Counted from the first letter of the stretch, positions 17,309 through 26,926 are shown. The stretch: DNA of 64,000 nucleotides from Bifidobacterium sp. WK041_4_12 (GCF_041080795.1 NZ_CP129674.1:2294001-2358000); one strand, 5' to 3'. Program-made: numbers and translations. The notes: generated from the sequence alone by a model not told the origin.

Positions 17309-17590
17309 TCAGAACAGGTCATCATGGCTTCCAGTGGTGACCAGAATCAGGGTAAGCGTTTCATGCTCGATACTGTAAATGAGCAGCCAGTCATCTTGAA
17401 CGTGCAGTTCACGAAACCCCGCAAGATTCCCAGCGAGGGCATGATCCTTGTACCGCGTAACCAGCAAGTCAATATTTCGAGACATGATGCAACGAATGGC
17501 TGACTCAAGTACATCGAGATCGTAATGTTTGCGCTTCATTTTTTTCATTTGCCGCAGGAATGAGGCCGGTCGCTCGATGTGCTTAAGCAT
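17309..17590 (-). CDS. YafQ/RelE-type mRNA interferase toxin
   Basis: A 93-residue toxin of the RelE superfamily. The C-terminus VTTGSHDDLF matches the YafQ signature (catalytic His followed by a terminal LF), and the middle FRELHVQDDWLLIYS is the family core. It would cleave mRNA on the ribosome. Its first codons overlap the antitoxin gene by 8 bp (17583-17590), the usual order of antitoxin first and toxin second. Confidence 0.88.
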   Translation of the reverse strand: MLKHIERPASFLRQMKKMKRKHYDLDVLESAIRCIMSRNIDLLVTRYKDHALAGNLAGFRELHVQDDWLLIYSIEHETLTLILVTTGSHDDLF

Positions 17591-17840
17591 CGCGCACTTC
17601 CTTCATCAAAGCTTCAACGCTGTCAACTCGTTGCATTGGTTCGCTGGCGGCCTTGAGCACAGAACGCTCGAAGGGAGTCAAACCCGGCTGAAACGGCAAC
17701 CGATGCTCACTGATGGTCTGGCGCAAAAACATGTTGATGGCCGTCGTCATATCCATCCCCATATCCTTAAAGAGCTCCTGAGCCTCACGCTTGGTCTCGA
17801 CATCGGTACGAATCGCTATCGTCGCAGTATCACTACTCAC
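17583..17840 (-). CDS. DinJ/RelB-family antitoxin
   Basis: An 85-residue ribbon-helix-helix protein. The N-terminal ATIAIRTDVETKREAQELF strand-helix and MDMTTAINMFLRQ helix are typical of DinJ. It should bind and silence the YafQ-type toxin encoded downstream and repress their promoter. It starts with GTG 17840, with GGAGG spaced 9 nt before it. A 20-bp palindrome 43 bp upstream is the likely operator. Confidence 0.88.
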   Translation of the reverse strand: MSSDTATIAIRTDVETKREAQELFKDMGMDMTTAINMFLRQTISEHRLPFQPGLTPFERSVLKAASEPMQRVDSVEALMKEVRDA

Positions 17841-17883
17841 ACTGCATCACCTCCCTCCCACACATAATCAATGACAACTCTCA

Positions 17884-17903
17884 ATATACATGCTTATGTA
17901 TAT
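17884..17903. promoter_or_regulatory. Palindromic operator of the toxin-antitoxin promoter
   Basis: ATATACAT (17884-17891) and ATGTATAT (17896-17903) are perfect complements around GCTT. The position, just upstream of the antitoxin gene in an AT-rich promoter region, fits autorepression by the DinJ-like protein. Confidence 0.7.
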
Positions 17904-17986
17904 CTATCATATATATTATAGACATACAGCAGCATGCATAACAGTGTTGCACACTACAGGCAGGAAGAGCAACACACAAAGAAAAA

Positions 17987-18023
17987 ATGCGGGTAGTCAC
18001 CTTTGCCAGGTGACTACCCGCAT
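17987..18023 (-). terminator. Factor-independent terminator after the MFS gene
   Basis: A perfect 15-bp stem (17987-18001 with 18009-18023) and 7-nt loop are followed on the minus strand by TTTTTTC. It ends the alpha-galactosidase/MFS unit. Confidence 0.88.
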
Positions 18024-18117
18024 CACTATCAACGATCCGCTGCATCAAGTCTGCGTATTAACAAGGCGTTGCTGCCTCAGTAGCCTCTCTTGCGGCAGAT
18101 ATCATCGTCAGTGCATC

Positions 18118-19353
18118 CTAGTCGGCGATTTTCTGCGGCTCCTGTGTTGAAGATTCGCGCGATGACTCTTTATGAGATACCTTGCTGCGTGCATCGTGAA
18201 CGATGATCCCTATAAGGATGATGCCGAAAATGGCTGCAAATACGGGGAATGGCGCAACCAGCGCGTCAGTGCCCAAGATGGCCTGGATCAGTCGCATCGT
18301 CAACGGTGCAATGAATGAACCGGTATTCGTACCGATGAAAATCATGGATGTAGCGAAGGCGATGGTTTTCTTGCTCGTGATATCGCCCATGCCATTGAAA
18401 ATGTAAGGGAAGCACCATGCGCATGGAATGCCTGAGATCAGCATGCCCAGAATTACCAACACGAGGTTGCCGTTGGAAAGTCCGATGCACAGGTTGGCAA
18501 CGATGTATGAGATCAGACCGAGATAGAGCGCGCCCTTGCCCGTCCACTGATAGAGTTTTCCGAAAACGATGCCGGCGACGATGCCGACGAGCGGCATCAA
18601 GGAAAGTACCAGCCCTGAATTGAAGCCTATTCCCTCGATGCTGTCCATGATTGAGGGGAAACGCACCTGAATGGCAATGGAGTTGAGCACAAGCAGCACA
18701 GCAAACAATGCGAGTGCATATACAAAGGGATTGGTTTCCTTGATGATGGAAGCATATCCTGCCTTCGGCTGCTCTTCGCCCTCGTCATTGGCTTTCAGAT
18801 CGATGTCAGGGACGATGAACCAGAAGAACACTGCAACAGGGAATGCGGCGAAGTAGATGGCGAAGGACCAGTGCCAGCCCAATGTCAGCAGGAGTCCAGC
18901 CAAGGCCATGAAGATTGACTGTCCGACATTCTCAGCAGAACCGCGCAGACCAAGAAGATTGGCACGAGTATGACCGGTGTACAAGGCATTGATTATGGAT
19001 ACTGCCAAAGCGTTATACAGACCCAAGCCCACGCCCATGATGAGTCGGCTCATGAGAATAATCGGGTACGAATTCACAAAAACAGGCACGATACCGCCGA
19101 AGCCCAGAAGCAGAATGCCCACCATTATGGTGCGCTTCACCCCGAAATGTTCCGCAATCCAACTGGACAGCAGCACGAAAACAGCCATAGCGATATTCGG
19201 TACCGTCGAGAGCATTTCGCTCTGCGTGGTGCTGATGCCCAGAGACGCACGTAACTGAGGCAGGGCACTGCTGATGGCAACAGAACTCGTGAGAATCAAT
19301 GAAATTGACAGAACAGCAGACTTGGTAATAAGACTCTGCGGTTTGATGGTCAT
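18118..19353 (-). CDS. Major facilitator superfamily transporter
   Basis: A 411-residue membrane protein with twelve predicted helices and a central charged loop (KANDEGEEQPKAG near 206). The WIAEHFGVKRTIMVG segment between helices 2 and 3 is the MFS motif A region. It is more like cyanate/aromatic or generic MFS permeases than known sugar symporters, but its place 90 bp after the alpha-galactosidase gene suggests uptake or export of an alpha-galactoside or its product. Ribosome site AAGGAAG before ATG 19353. A polar Ser/Glu-rich tail ends the protein. Confidence 0.82.
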   Translation of the reverse strand: MTIKPQSLITKSAVLSISLILTSSVAISSALPQLRASLGISTTQSEMLSTVPNIAMAVFVLLSSWIAEHFGVKRTIMVGILLLGFGGIVPVFVNSYPIILMSRLIMGVGLGLYNALAVSIINALYTGHTRANLLGLRGSAENVGQSIFMALAGLLLTLGWHWSFAIYFAAFPVAVFFWFIVPDIDLKANDEGEEQPKAGYASIIKETNPFVYALALFAVLLVLNSIAIQVRFPSIMDSIEGIGFNSGLVLSLMPLVGIVAGIVFGKLYQWTGKGALYLGLISYIVANLCIGLSNGNLVLVILGMLISGIPCAWCFPYIFNGMGDITSKKTIAFATSMIFIGTNTGSFIAPLTMRLIQAILGTDALVAPFPVFAAIFGIILIGIIVHDARSKVSHKESSRESSTQEPQKIAD

Positions 19354-19372
19354 TATTTACTTCCTTGTAGAA

Positions 19373-19397
19373 GCAGCGCTGCGCCATGCAGCGCTGC
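19373..19397 (-). other. Stem-loop between the alpha-galactosidase and MFS genes
   Basis: GCAGCGCTG (19373-19381) pairs with CAGCGCTGC (19389-19397), loop CGCCATG. It has no T tract and lies just before the ribosome site of the MFS gene, so it may tune expression of the second gene or protect the first message. Confidence 0.5.
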
Positions 19398-19443
19398 ATT
19401 AATCATTACTCTTGTGTTCACTCACACACTGCGACTGCTGTAT

Positions 19444-21738
19444 TCACCGAGCAGTCAGCACGAACAGACGTGAATCGAAATCATGGGATGCACCAAGATC
19501 GTTCGCATCCTCAACTTCACCACTGGACGAACCAGTTGAAGCATCGGAGTCAATCATGCCGATATTCATCAGTTCATCACCATGGAAGGCATGACCGCGG
19601 ATGGAACTGGCCCCACCAATGACATCGACGTCATACTCCAGTTCAGGATCCAAGCCCTCAAGATACAGCCTGCTGAATGGAGACATCGGATGGGAAAGCA
19701 TGGTGTAGTCACCGACAATCGCCGTGCGCTTGTCCTGTGAAACGACCATCCATGCGACCTTGCCGCCATTGTGTCGGTTGCTTTCAAACGGAGAGACAAG
19801 GCGATAGAAGCTTCCGGTGTGGATGACTTCGCGGTAGCGCTTGCAGAATGCGACATTCTGCTTGACTTCCTCGAACTCTTCCGGTGAGAGCTTCGCCAGG
19901 TCAAGTTCGTAGCCGAAGGTGCCGAACAGGGCGACGTTGGTACGTGTGTTCAGCGTGGTGATGCGGTTGGTCTGATGGTTCGGCACGATGGAAACGTGAG
20001 CCCCAATGGAACTCAGCGGGTACACCATGCTGGTACCGTACTGGATGCTCATTCTCTCTACTGCGTCGGTGTCATCGCTGGCCCAAACCTGTGGGGAGTA
20101 ATAGAGCATGCCCAAATCGAATCTGCCGCCGCCTGATGCGCAGCCTTCGATGATGAGATTCGGGAAGGCCTTCAGCAGACGCTCATTGAGGTCATACATG
20201 CCGAGAATGAAGCGGTGGTACACCTCGCCCTGATGCTCGCTGCCGCGCGAATTGTCGAATGCCTCGGTGATGTAACGATTCATGTCCCACTTGATGTAGG
20301 CGATATTTGCGCCCGACAGCACCTTGTACATCTGTTGGAAGATGTTATCGACCACATCCTTGTTGGCAAAATTGAGCACATACTGGTTGCGGCCGTGGCT
20401 CATGCTGCGCCCTGGCGTTGCCAGCACCCATTCGGGGTGATTGCGGTAGAGATCCGAATCCTTGTTGACCATCTCTGGCTCGAACCACAGGCCGAACATC
20501 ATGCCCATATCGTTGATGCGGTCGGCAAGACCCTTCAAACCATCGGGCAGACGCTTGGTGTTCGGCGTCCAATCGCCCAAACCGGCAGTGTCGCCGTTAC
20601 GTGCGCCGAACCAGCCATCATCCAGCACGAAGAGTTCGACACCGGCTTCCTTTGCCTTCGAAGCAATGGCTACCAGCTTGTCTTCATTGAAGTTGAAATA
20701 GGTGGCTTCCCAATTGTTGATAAGAATCGGGCGTTCCTTGTCTCTCCAAGGGCCGCGCACGATATGACGATGTATCAACGTGTGGAAGGCTTGGCTCATG
20801 CCGTTGAAGCCTTCATCGGAGTAAACCAGCACTGCCTCAGGTGCCTGGAAGTTCTCGCCCGGTGCGAGATGCCAGTCGAAATCGAAATCGGCAATGCCCA
20901 TTTGCATGCGTGAAACGGCGAAGGAATCGACCTCCACCTGCGCATCGAAGTTACCGGAATATACCAGTGCAGCGCCCAATACCTCGCCACTGGCTTCGGT
21001 GGTGGAAGGTCTGGAAAGCATGATGGCAGGGTTATGCTCATGTCCTGATGCCGATCCACGCAGCGAACCAATCTGCTGAATGCCGGGATGCAGTGGGCTG
21101 CGGATGATGCTGCGCTCACGAGCCCATGAACCGCTGAGCTGGGTGAACTCGTAGTTGTCGTCAGGCAGGTCAAGGTTCATGCTCATTACGCGTTCGATGT
21201 CTACGGCATCGGAACCTTGGTTGGCAATGTTCACCGAACGTGCGATAACCGGAATGCCAGCGAAGACGGTATACGACAGCGTTGCCGTGACACCGAGCAG
21301 ATCGTCGCTGAGCTCGATACGCAGGGTGGCGGCTTGATTGTCCTCGTCCACATAGGTCGATGGCAGCCCTTCCAAAGTGGGTTTGCCGGAAAGCACGCTG
21401 TAGCCGCGGTAACGGAAGTTCGTTATGCGCGAACCATTCGGCTGGGCGATGCTGATCGCAGGCATGCGATAGTCGCTCGTGCCATATTCGGGATATTCCT
21501 GACGCAAATGCTCAAGCGAATACGAGGCGTTGCCTTCAATCGGGCAGGATGCCGTTGTGCGCCGCTGCACCTCGACAAGGTAACCGAAATCTTCCCTGTC
21601 CGCTACTGCCTTGCCGTAATAAAGCTGCATGAGATGGTCTTGGTCATCTGCCTTGATGATATAGCTGACCAGGCCATTGCTGATATGAAATTCGCGATTC
21701 TTCTCATGAACGAGAATCCTTGGATCGTTACGTGCCAT
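19444..21738 (-). CDS. aga: Alpha-galactosidase, glycoside hydrolase family 36
   Basis: A 764-residue GH36 enzyme that removes alpha-1,6-linked galactose from melibiose, raffinose and stachyose. The N-terminal beta-supersandwich is followed by the catalytic barrel: NNWEATYFNF and VLDDGWFG (near 350-385), the nucleophile Asp in YIKWDMNRYI (near 482), the EGCASGGGRFD substrate loop, and the acid/base Asp in VWASDDTDA. There is no signal peptide, so it acts inside the cell on imported sugar. The length matches bifidobacterial homologues, with a Ser/Asp-rich stretch before the end. AAAGGAG precedes ATG 21738. AraC regulators on both sides and a paired permease gene point to inducible control. Confidence 0.95.
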   Translation of the reverse strand: MARNDPRILVHEKNREFHISNGLVSYIIKADDQDHLMQLYYGKAVADREDFGYLVEVQRRTTASCPIEGNASYSLEHLRQEYPEYGTSDYRMPAISIAQPNGSRITNFRYRGYSVLSGKPTLEGLPSTYVDEDNQAATLRIELSDDLLGVTATLSYTVFAGIPVIARSVNIANQGSDAVDIERVMSMNLDLPDDNYEFTQLSGSWARERSIIRSPLHPGIQQIGSLRGSASGHEHNPAIMLSRPSTTEASGEVLGAALVYSGNFDAQVEVDSFAVSRMQMGIADFDFDWHLAPGENFQAPEAVLVYSDEGFNGMSQAFHTLIHRHIVRGPWRDKERPILINNWEATYFNFNEDKLVAIASKAKEAGVELFVLDDGWFGARNGDTAGLGDWTPNTKRLPDGLKGLADRINDMGMMFGLWFEPEMVNKDSDLYRNHPEWVLATPGRSMSHGRNQYVLNFANKDVVDNIFQQMYKVLSGANIAYIKWDMNRYITEAFDNSRGSEHQGEVYHRFILGMYDLNERLLKAFPNLIIEGCASGGGRFDLGMLYYSPQVWASDDTDAVERMSIQYGTSMVYPLSSIGAHVSIVPNHQTNRITTLNTRTNVALFGTFGYELDLAKLSPEEFEEVKQNVAFCKRYREVIHTGSFYRLVSPFESNRHNGGKVAWMVVSQDKRTAIVGDYTMLSHPMSPFSRLYLEGLDPELEYDVDVIGGASSIRGHAFHGDELMNIGMIDSDASTGSSSGEVEDANDLGASHDFDSRLFVLTAR

Positions 21739-22025
21739 ATGCTGTCTCCTTTGACCGTATTGTTTCGAGTCTGTTTCACTGCACCGGATACCAGTATGCC
21801 TCGGTGCATGTGGGGATGACAGTCAAAGTTGTGGGAACAATAATCGATTGTGTGACGTATTCTCTGAGTCCCGTGAAACTCGCATCGCACAAGGACTGCA
21901 CTGGAATTGCATTGAGACAGCATGGACCTTCGTGCAGGAACGATGCGTGCAATGGACAGCTTTGTGACTTCTGTGCGTAGAAGTGTGAGGTAGGGCACAC
22001 TGTATTTTTCCACACTCTATATATT

Positions 22026-22050
22026 CAACAGTGGAGTTATCCAACAGTGG
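22026..22050 (-). promoter_or_regulatory. Direct repeats upstream of the alpha-galactosidase gene
   Basis: On the minus strand CCACTGTTG occurs twice 16 bp apart (plus 22042-22050 and 22026-22034), each followed by an ATA. AraC-family proteins bind direct repeats of this kind. A TATATA element follows, so this may be the activator site of the alpha-galactosidase promoter. The rest of 21739-22068 is a leader of about 290 nt without a gene. Confidence 0.5.
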
Positions 22051-22068
22051 GGTGCGCGCGTTGCCCAG

Positions 22069-22992
22069 TTATTCCGTCGGCACCGACGGGGACAGGCCGA
22101 GCACCATTCTCAGCGTCTCAAGATCAATGGGAATGTTGGAAACCCGAGCCTGCATATCGTGCAATTGCCGATAATTTCGGGGAGACATCGAGTGCACGCG
22201 TTTGAAATTATCCGCAAACACTTCCACATTGCGATATCCCGTCTGCTTGGCGATGCTTTCCAGACTGATATCAGACATCAGCAGCAGATCAGTGGCTTTC
22301 GTGATACGAATGTGGTCAATGTACTGCTTGATGGTCATTCCTGATATCTTGTGGAATTCACGGGATAGATAGCTGCGGTTGCTGTGCAATGCGTTCGATA
22401 TGTTGGCTATGTTGATCTGCTCGCTGTAATGCTGGAGGATGAATTCCTTGACACGATTGATGTTGGGGTTGGATTGCGCGACGATCCGCATGCCGCTTTC
22501 GAGCGTCATTTCCTTCGATAGCAGGTACAGGAAATGATAGGCTATGGCGTTCAGTTCCAGTTCGTCGGTCACACTGCCGCTGGTATGCGACAGACAGTCC
22601 ACGACCAGACGAAGGAACTGCATGGGATATCTGACAAAAAACACGTCATGTCCATGAGTAAGACCGATGTTCTGCAGCAATGGCTCACTCAGCTGATCGG
22701 CAAAGGACATCCAAATGAATACGCACGAATGCAGGGAGAAGGACTGTTGGATTTCCACAGATTGTGGACGGGTGAGAAAGCCGTTGCCTCGCCTGAGCAT
22801 AAAGCGCATTCCCGAGGTATAGAGTTCATCCTCACCACTGAGCATGAGTCGAATCATGTTGGTATTTTTCCCGCGATTCAACGGATCATGCGTATGCTGG
22901 GCGTTGGCCCCTGACAGCCCACAGGAAACGAACAGCGTGGGGTGTGCAATTTTTTTAGGATCAAGCGAGTATTGGATGAGTGAACTATTCAT
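22069..22992 (-). CDS. AraC-family regulator (RafR/MsmR-like)
   Basis: A 307-residue regulator with an N-terminal sugar-sensing domain and a C-terminal AraC domain: NIANISNALHSNRSYLSREFHKISG (first helix-turn-helix), then SLESIAKQTGYRNVEVFADNF and MSPRNYR (second). ATG 22992 is preceded by AGAGG. It lies between the alpha-galactosidase and the GPH transporter on the same strand, so it most likely activates both. It is a paralogue of the regulator at 16.4 kb. Confidence 0.88.
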   Translation of the reverse strand: MNSSLIQYSLDPKKIAHPTLFVSCGLSGANAQHTHDPLNRGKNTNMIRLMLSGEDELYTSGMRFMLRRGNGFLTRPQSVEIQQSFSLHSCVFIWMSFADQLSEPLLQNIGLTHGHDVFFVRYPMQFLRLVVDCLSHTSGSVTDELELNAIAYHFLYLLSKEMTLESGMRIVAQSNPNINRVKEFILQHYSEQINIANISNALHSNRSYLSREFHKISGMTIKQYIDHIRITKATDLLLMSDISLESIAKQTGYRNVEVFADNFKRVHSMSPRNYRQLHDMQARVSNIPIDLETLRMVLGLSPSVPTE

Positions 22993-23186
22993 ATCATTGG
23001 CCTCTTCGCTCTACGATGGACTGCTCATTAATCCTCTGGCTTGCCAGCACAACACCTTCCACCAGAAAATCGCTTGAGCCGCACAGTTACCATCGTATAT
23101 GCCTTGGCACATTTACGCTTGTTGACCAAAGTGTATGGACAGTATCTAGGGCGTTGCGGCTCAAGCGTTCATCTCGGACTATCGAC

Positions 23187-24653
23187 TCATATGGCTTGCT
23201 CCACCATTGTCTTCTGAGGCTGCTTGTCTTCGACACCCTCCGCCGAATCCTGCCTGTCTTCGGCAGCCCGTTGCTCCAGATCCTTCATGATCTGAGCATG
23301 GAAGGCGGTGTTCAGCTTGAACTTCTTCTGGTACACGAACATGGACAGCAGCAACAGCGCAATGGGCAAACCGCACATGATGGTCTTAAACACCACGATG
23401 TTGCCCGATGTGATATCAGCGATAGAAGCCGCTCCTGTCATGCCGCAAACCAAGGCGACCAAACCGACCACGCCATTTGATAAAGCTCCGGCGAATTTGT
23501 CGAGCAATGGACGAACCGCCAAGGTGATACTCGCATTGCGCTTCCCGGACTTCCATTGCCCATAGTCAATGGTGTCGGTGAGCTCAAGCAGGAAGGAGGT
23601 GAAGATGATGGGCTGCGGAAGCAGGAACAGCACCGAAGCGATCACCACCATCACCGTATTGTTTCCTGCGAAGGTGAAGAATGCGAGTGAAACAATCATC
23701 ACGGACAGGGCTACGAACAGTACCTGCTTGCGTGAGAATCGACGTGTGAGCCACGGGTAGAACAGGATGGACACAACAACGACCAGTGTGGCGGTGCCGA
23801 AAATCGTCGAATAGCTGGCGGCATTGCCATACACATACTGGAAGTAGTAGGTCATCAAGGTCGATACCAAGGCAAGCGAGAAGTAGTAGCACCAGTTTGG
23901 CAAGGCCAGCCAGGCGAGCTGATCATTCTTGAAAATGACGCTGAACACTTCCGTAAACTTGGTCTTCTCATTAGGCGTGTCAATGGCCGATTCATGTTCC
24001 TTGACGCCGATGCATGTCAGCAGTGCGGTCAAGCAGGTGCAGACGAGAACAATAATGGCGAAGAACAGCCATCCTGCTTGCTCGCTGCCGAACAGATTCT
24101 TGCCGAGAATGATGCTGGGCATCACGAAAATGGTCAGCAAGGCTTGGCCGATGCCGGCACCAAGACGCGCGACCGTACCGATTCTGTTACGTTCTTCGTA
24201 GGTGGTGGAAATCGCGGGAATCATTGACCACATGGCAATGTCATAGAGCGAATACGATCCATCCATGATCAGGAACAGAACGAGGAACATGCATAGATAC
24301 AGCACCGGATGCGTGAGGTTCGTTCCGCCAAGAGTGGTGAACAGCAGAACGAAGCTGCTTGAGCAGACCACGCCTCCGAGCATTATCCAAGGCTTGTACC
24401 GGCCAAAACGTGATTTCGTGTTGTCAATCAATGCCCCAAGGAACGGGTCAAGCACCAGCTCAACCACACGTATCGTCACTATTGCGCCAGAAATGGTGGC
24501 CACCATCGTATCGGTGTAATGGCCGTCAGCGCCGGTGAACAATGCACTGGTGATGAACTTGATGATATAGAGAGTGAACGCGAAATAGAAGAAATCGTGC
24601 CCAAGCAGTCCTATGAGATAAAAAATACTATTCCGAAGATTTGAATGCTTCAT
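23187..24653 (-). CDS. GPH-family glycoside:cation symporter (MelB/RafP-like)
   Basis: A 488-residue membrane protein with twelve hydrophobic helices. VELVLDPFLGALIDNTKSRFGRYKPWIM (near 63-90; the D..D.T.(S/T).GR(Y/F)RP pattern) is the signature of glycoside-pentoside-hexuronide symporters. Members import melibiose, raffinose or related alpha-galactosides with Na+ or H+. The neighbouring GH36 enzyme and AraC regulator support an alpha-galactoside substrate. The last 50 residues are a polar tail (ERAAEDRQD-like) that may be regulatory. The ribosome site before ATG 24653 is weak (GCGGGAAA). Confidence 0.9.
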   Translation of the reverse strand: MKHSNLRNSIFYLIGLLGHDFFYFAFTLYIIKFITSALFTGADGHYTDTMVATISGAIVTIRVVELVLDPFLGALIDNTKSRFGRYKPWIMLGGVVCSSSFVLLFTTLGGTNLTHPVLYLCMFLVLFLIMDGSYSLYDIAMWSMIPAISTTYEERNRIGTVARLGAGIGQALLTIFVMPSIILGKNLFGSEQAGWLFFAIIVLVCTCLTALLTCIGVKEHESAIDTPNEKTKFTEVFSVIFKNDQLAWLALPNWCYYFSLALVSTLMTYYFQYVYGNAASYSTIFGTATLVVVVSILFYPWLTRRFSRKQVLFVALSVMIVSLAFFTFAGNNTVMVVIASVLFLLPQPIIFTSFLLELTDTIDYGQWKSGKRNASITLAVRPLLDKFAGALSNGVVGLVALVCGMTGAASIADITSGNIVVFKTIMCGLPIALLLLSMFVYQKKFKLNTAFHAQIMKDLEQRAAEDRQDSAEGVEDKQPQKTMVEQAI

Positions 24654-24995
24654 TGTTTCCCGCTTACTATGATTGCCATCCGCATATGAATGTCCAGAAG
24701 CACTCAGTCAAGATGAAGGTTTCTTGAGGATATGCGTGGCGAATAATGCTTCGATCCGACTGCGGATATTATTCTGGAGAAGCTCACTCGCTCACATCCT
24801 TTGCCCCATCGCAAAGGGTGCACTTCTGGATAAGTTGTGCCATATGTCCTCGGACATATGTGAAGCGTTGCAATATTATGCAAGGGAGACCGGCCCAGTT
24901 CATGGCATACATGCCACTGTGGTGAAATCGTAGACCGGTCTCAAACTGCCGCTATTTCAGCGTGCTGTTACTGCTTGTTATCGCTATACTGCCTG
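24654..24995. other. Intergenic region with nested inverted repeats
   Basis: No gene in 342 bp. CATATGTCC/GGACATATG (24841-24860) is a near-perfect palindrome and candidate operator for the GPH transporter promoter. GAGACCGG (24886-24893) pairs with CCGGTCTC (24935-24942) around a further TGGCAT/ATGCCA hairpin, a likely end of the DUF4867 transcript. Confidence 0.45.
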
Positions 24996-25643
24996 TTATT
25001 CCTGGGTGATATCCGTAAGGACATCAAGGTTCTTGCCCTCAAGCCCAACAAAGGCATGTTGTTCCTTGGCCTCCGGGGAGTCTGGATGCGCAATCAGCCA
25101 CTTGTTCTCAGCAAACAGCGCAACATCATCATCATCTTTCTTGGTGATAACCGGCTTCTCCGTGTTGGTTCCCTTGACGAGCATGATAATGGTTCTGAAC
25201 GGACCATCGGCTCGTGCAGGAGCATAGTGCAAGGTGGTCTCGTAGTAGAGCACCGCCGTGCCCTTAGGAACGAGGAACGCCTCAATCTTGCTGGTGTCAA
25301 GCTTCCAATTCACGAGATCACCGCGATGAGCAAGCATCAGGATAATGTCATCAGCAGCCACCAGAACCTCTATGCCGCGATGGCATTCGAGGCAATTGAG
25401 CTTGGTATTGCTGCCATTGCAATATCCAACCTGAGTCTCAACGCCACCAAAGATATGATCCTTCAAATCAAGCGAAACCATTTGTCGTTCGAGTACTTCC
25501 ACGCTGGGAACGTAGATCACTCCATCATCAGGAGCCTTCGTGGTTTCCTCAAGGACGGATAGTAGCCTGGAGAAATCGTAGTCACCAGAAATCACCGCAC
25601 CATATGGCTTGAAGGCCTCGTCGTGTACTGTATGCAAAATCAT
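24996..25643 (-). CDS. DUF4867 family protein (cupin-like, function unknown)
   Basis: A 215-residue soluble protein that I recognise as DUF4867: the QVGYCNGSNTKLNCLECHRG block (near 71-90), FLVPKGTAVLYYETTLHYAP (near 123-142) and NKWLIAHPDSPEA near the end match the family. The fold is thought to be related to ureidoglycolate hydrolase/cupin proteins, and members are found in sugar and polyol gene clusters; the exact reaction is not established to my knowledge. AAAGAG precedes ATG 25643. It follows the alcohol dehydrogenase gene on the same strand with a gap of about 215 bp. Confidence 0.78.
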   Translation of the reverse strand: MILHTVHDEAFKPYGAVISGDYDFSRLLSVLEETTKAPDDGVIYVPSVEVLERQMVSLDLKDHIFGGVETQVGYCNGSNTKLNCLECHRGIEVLVAADDIILMLAHRGDLVNWKLDTSKIEAFLVPKGTAVLYYETTLHYAPARADGPFRTIIMLVKGTNTEKPVITKKDDDDVALFAENKWLIAHPDSPEAKEQHAFVGLEGKNLDVLTDITQE

Positions 25644-25858
25644 GAGAACTCTTTTCTTCTGTCGAATATGCGTTACCTCTCCTGCGAATCATTCGTATGC
25701 AACAGATTCGCAGGAGAGCCAATGCAGCGTTCGCTCCTACCATTCCATAATCGTCATTGTTGCCAAGGGCATGAATCTCACCGAGGCACCATATAAGGGA
25801 CGATTGAGAAGGACTCTGATGGGCGCGCTCTTAACGCAATTCTTCTTCCCAGTACTCG

Positions 25859-26926
25859 TTACTTCAGCTCTTCATCGAAGCATACGGCGACCTTGCCGCA
25901 TTCTCCGCCATCCATGAGATGGTAGGCCTCGTCCGCCTTCTCAAGCGGGAAGCGGTCGGTTACGAGATCTTCAGGATGCAGCTGCCAACGCACGAGCTCC
26001 TCAACCAAGGTTTCCATGCGTGCCAGGCTGGTGACCCAGCTGCCGTAAATGGTCTTCTGACCGTGCAGCAAGTCGGGGCTTGGAGTGAAGTGCACCGTGC
26101 CGCCCTCACCAACGAAGGCAATGCGTCCCCAAGGACGAGTTGCACGAATCGCGGTGACACGAGCAGGATCGGCTCCTGACGTATCAAATGCGCGCTCGAC
26201 ACCATGTCCACCAGTCAATGCCAACACTTCGTCAACATTCTTGTCTGAAGGAGTCAGAATGTGGTCGGCAAGACCAAGCTTCTTGGCCAAGTTAATACGG
26301 TATTCGTTGGATTCAACACCAATCAGCATATTGGCACCCAGCTTCTGGCACATCATCAGTGTTGCCAGACCAACTGGGCCGAGGCCGGTAACGAGCACTG
26401 CGTCATTGCCGCTCACTCCAACCTTTTCGATGGCTTCGTAGGCAGTGCCGAAACCGCAGGCCACCTGTGCGCCATCAGTGTATGTAAGGTAATCGGGAAG
26501 ATCGATCAGATCTTGCTCGTCGCAGAGCACGTAATCTTCCATACCGCCATCGCGCTGCCATCCGTATGCCGCACGCTCCGGTGAGGTACACGAAATCTGG
26601 TATCCCATACGGCAGTCATGGCACAAGCCACAGCCGTGAATATGATAAACGATAACGCGTGAACCCTTCTTGAAGCGCTTGACGCCTGGGCCTTCTTCAA
26701 CAACCTGGCCGCATGGTTCATGACCTGCTACTTTATTCTGATATCCCTCAGGGCCTTTGCCGGTGTGCTCTCTATAGATAGCGCGAATATCGCTACCGCA
26801 GATGGTGGAAGCCTTCATCCGAACCAATACCTGTCCGTAGCCCGGAGTTGGAATAGGAATCTCTCGAATATCCACGGTGCTGTTACCAGGAAGATATGCG
26901 CCTTTCATTGTGCCTTCCATAATCAT
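25859..26926 (-). CDS. Zinc-dependent medium-chain alcohol/polyol dehydrogenase
   Basis: About 355 residues of the MDR superfamily. CGSDIR (catalytic zinc Cys), GHEPCGQVVEEG (zinc His/Glu), HGCGLCHDCRMGYQISC (structural zinc cysteines) and VTGLGPVGLATLM (cofactor loop) are all present. Members oxidise sorbitol, threonine, galactitol or similar substrates with NAD(P)+. AAAGGAG lies just before ATG 26926; ATG 26920 is an equally good start, and MKGAYL a third. Placed before DUF4867, it may belong to a small polyol pathway. The substrate is not determined. Confidence 0.85.
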   Translation of the reverse strand: MIMEGTMKGAYLPGNSTVDIREIPIPTPGYGQVLVRMKASTICGSDIRAIYREHTGKGPEGYQNKVAGHEPCGQVVEEGPGVKRFKKGSRVIVYHIHGCGLCHDCRMGYQISCTSPERAAYGWQRDGGMEDYVLCDEQDLIDLPDYLTYTDGAQVACGFGTAYEAIEKVGVSGNDAVLVTGLGPVGLATLMMCQKLGANMLIGVESNEYRINLAKKLGLADHILTPSDKNVDEVLALTGGHGVERAFDTSGADPARVTAIRATRPWGRIAFVGEGGTVHFTPSPDLLHGQKTIYGSWVTSLARMETLVEELVRWQLHPEDLVTDRFPLEKADEAYHLMDGGECGKVAVCFDEELK

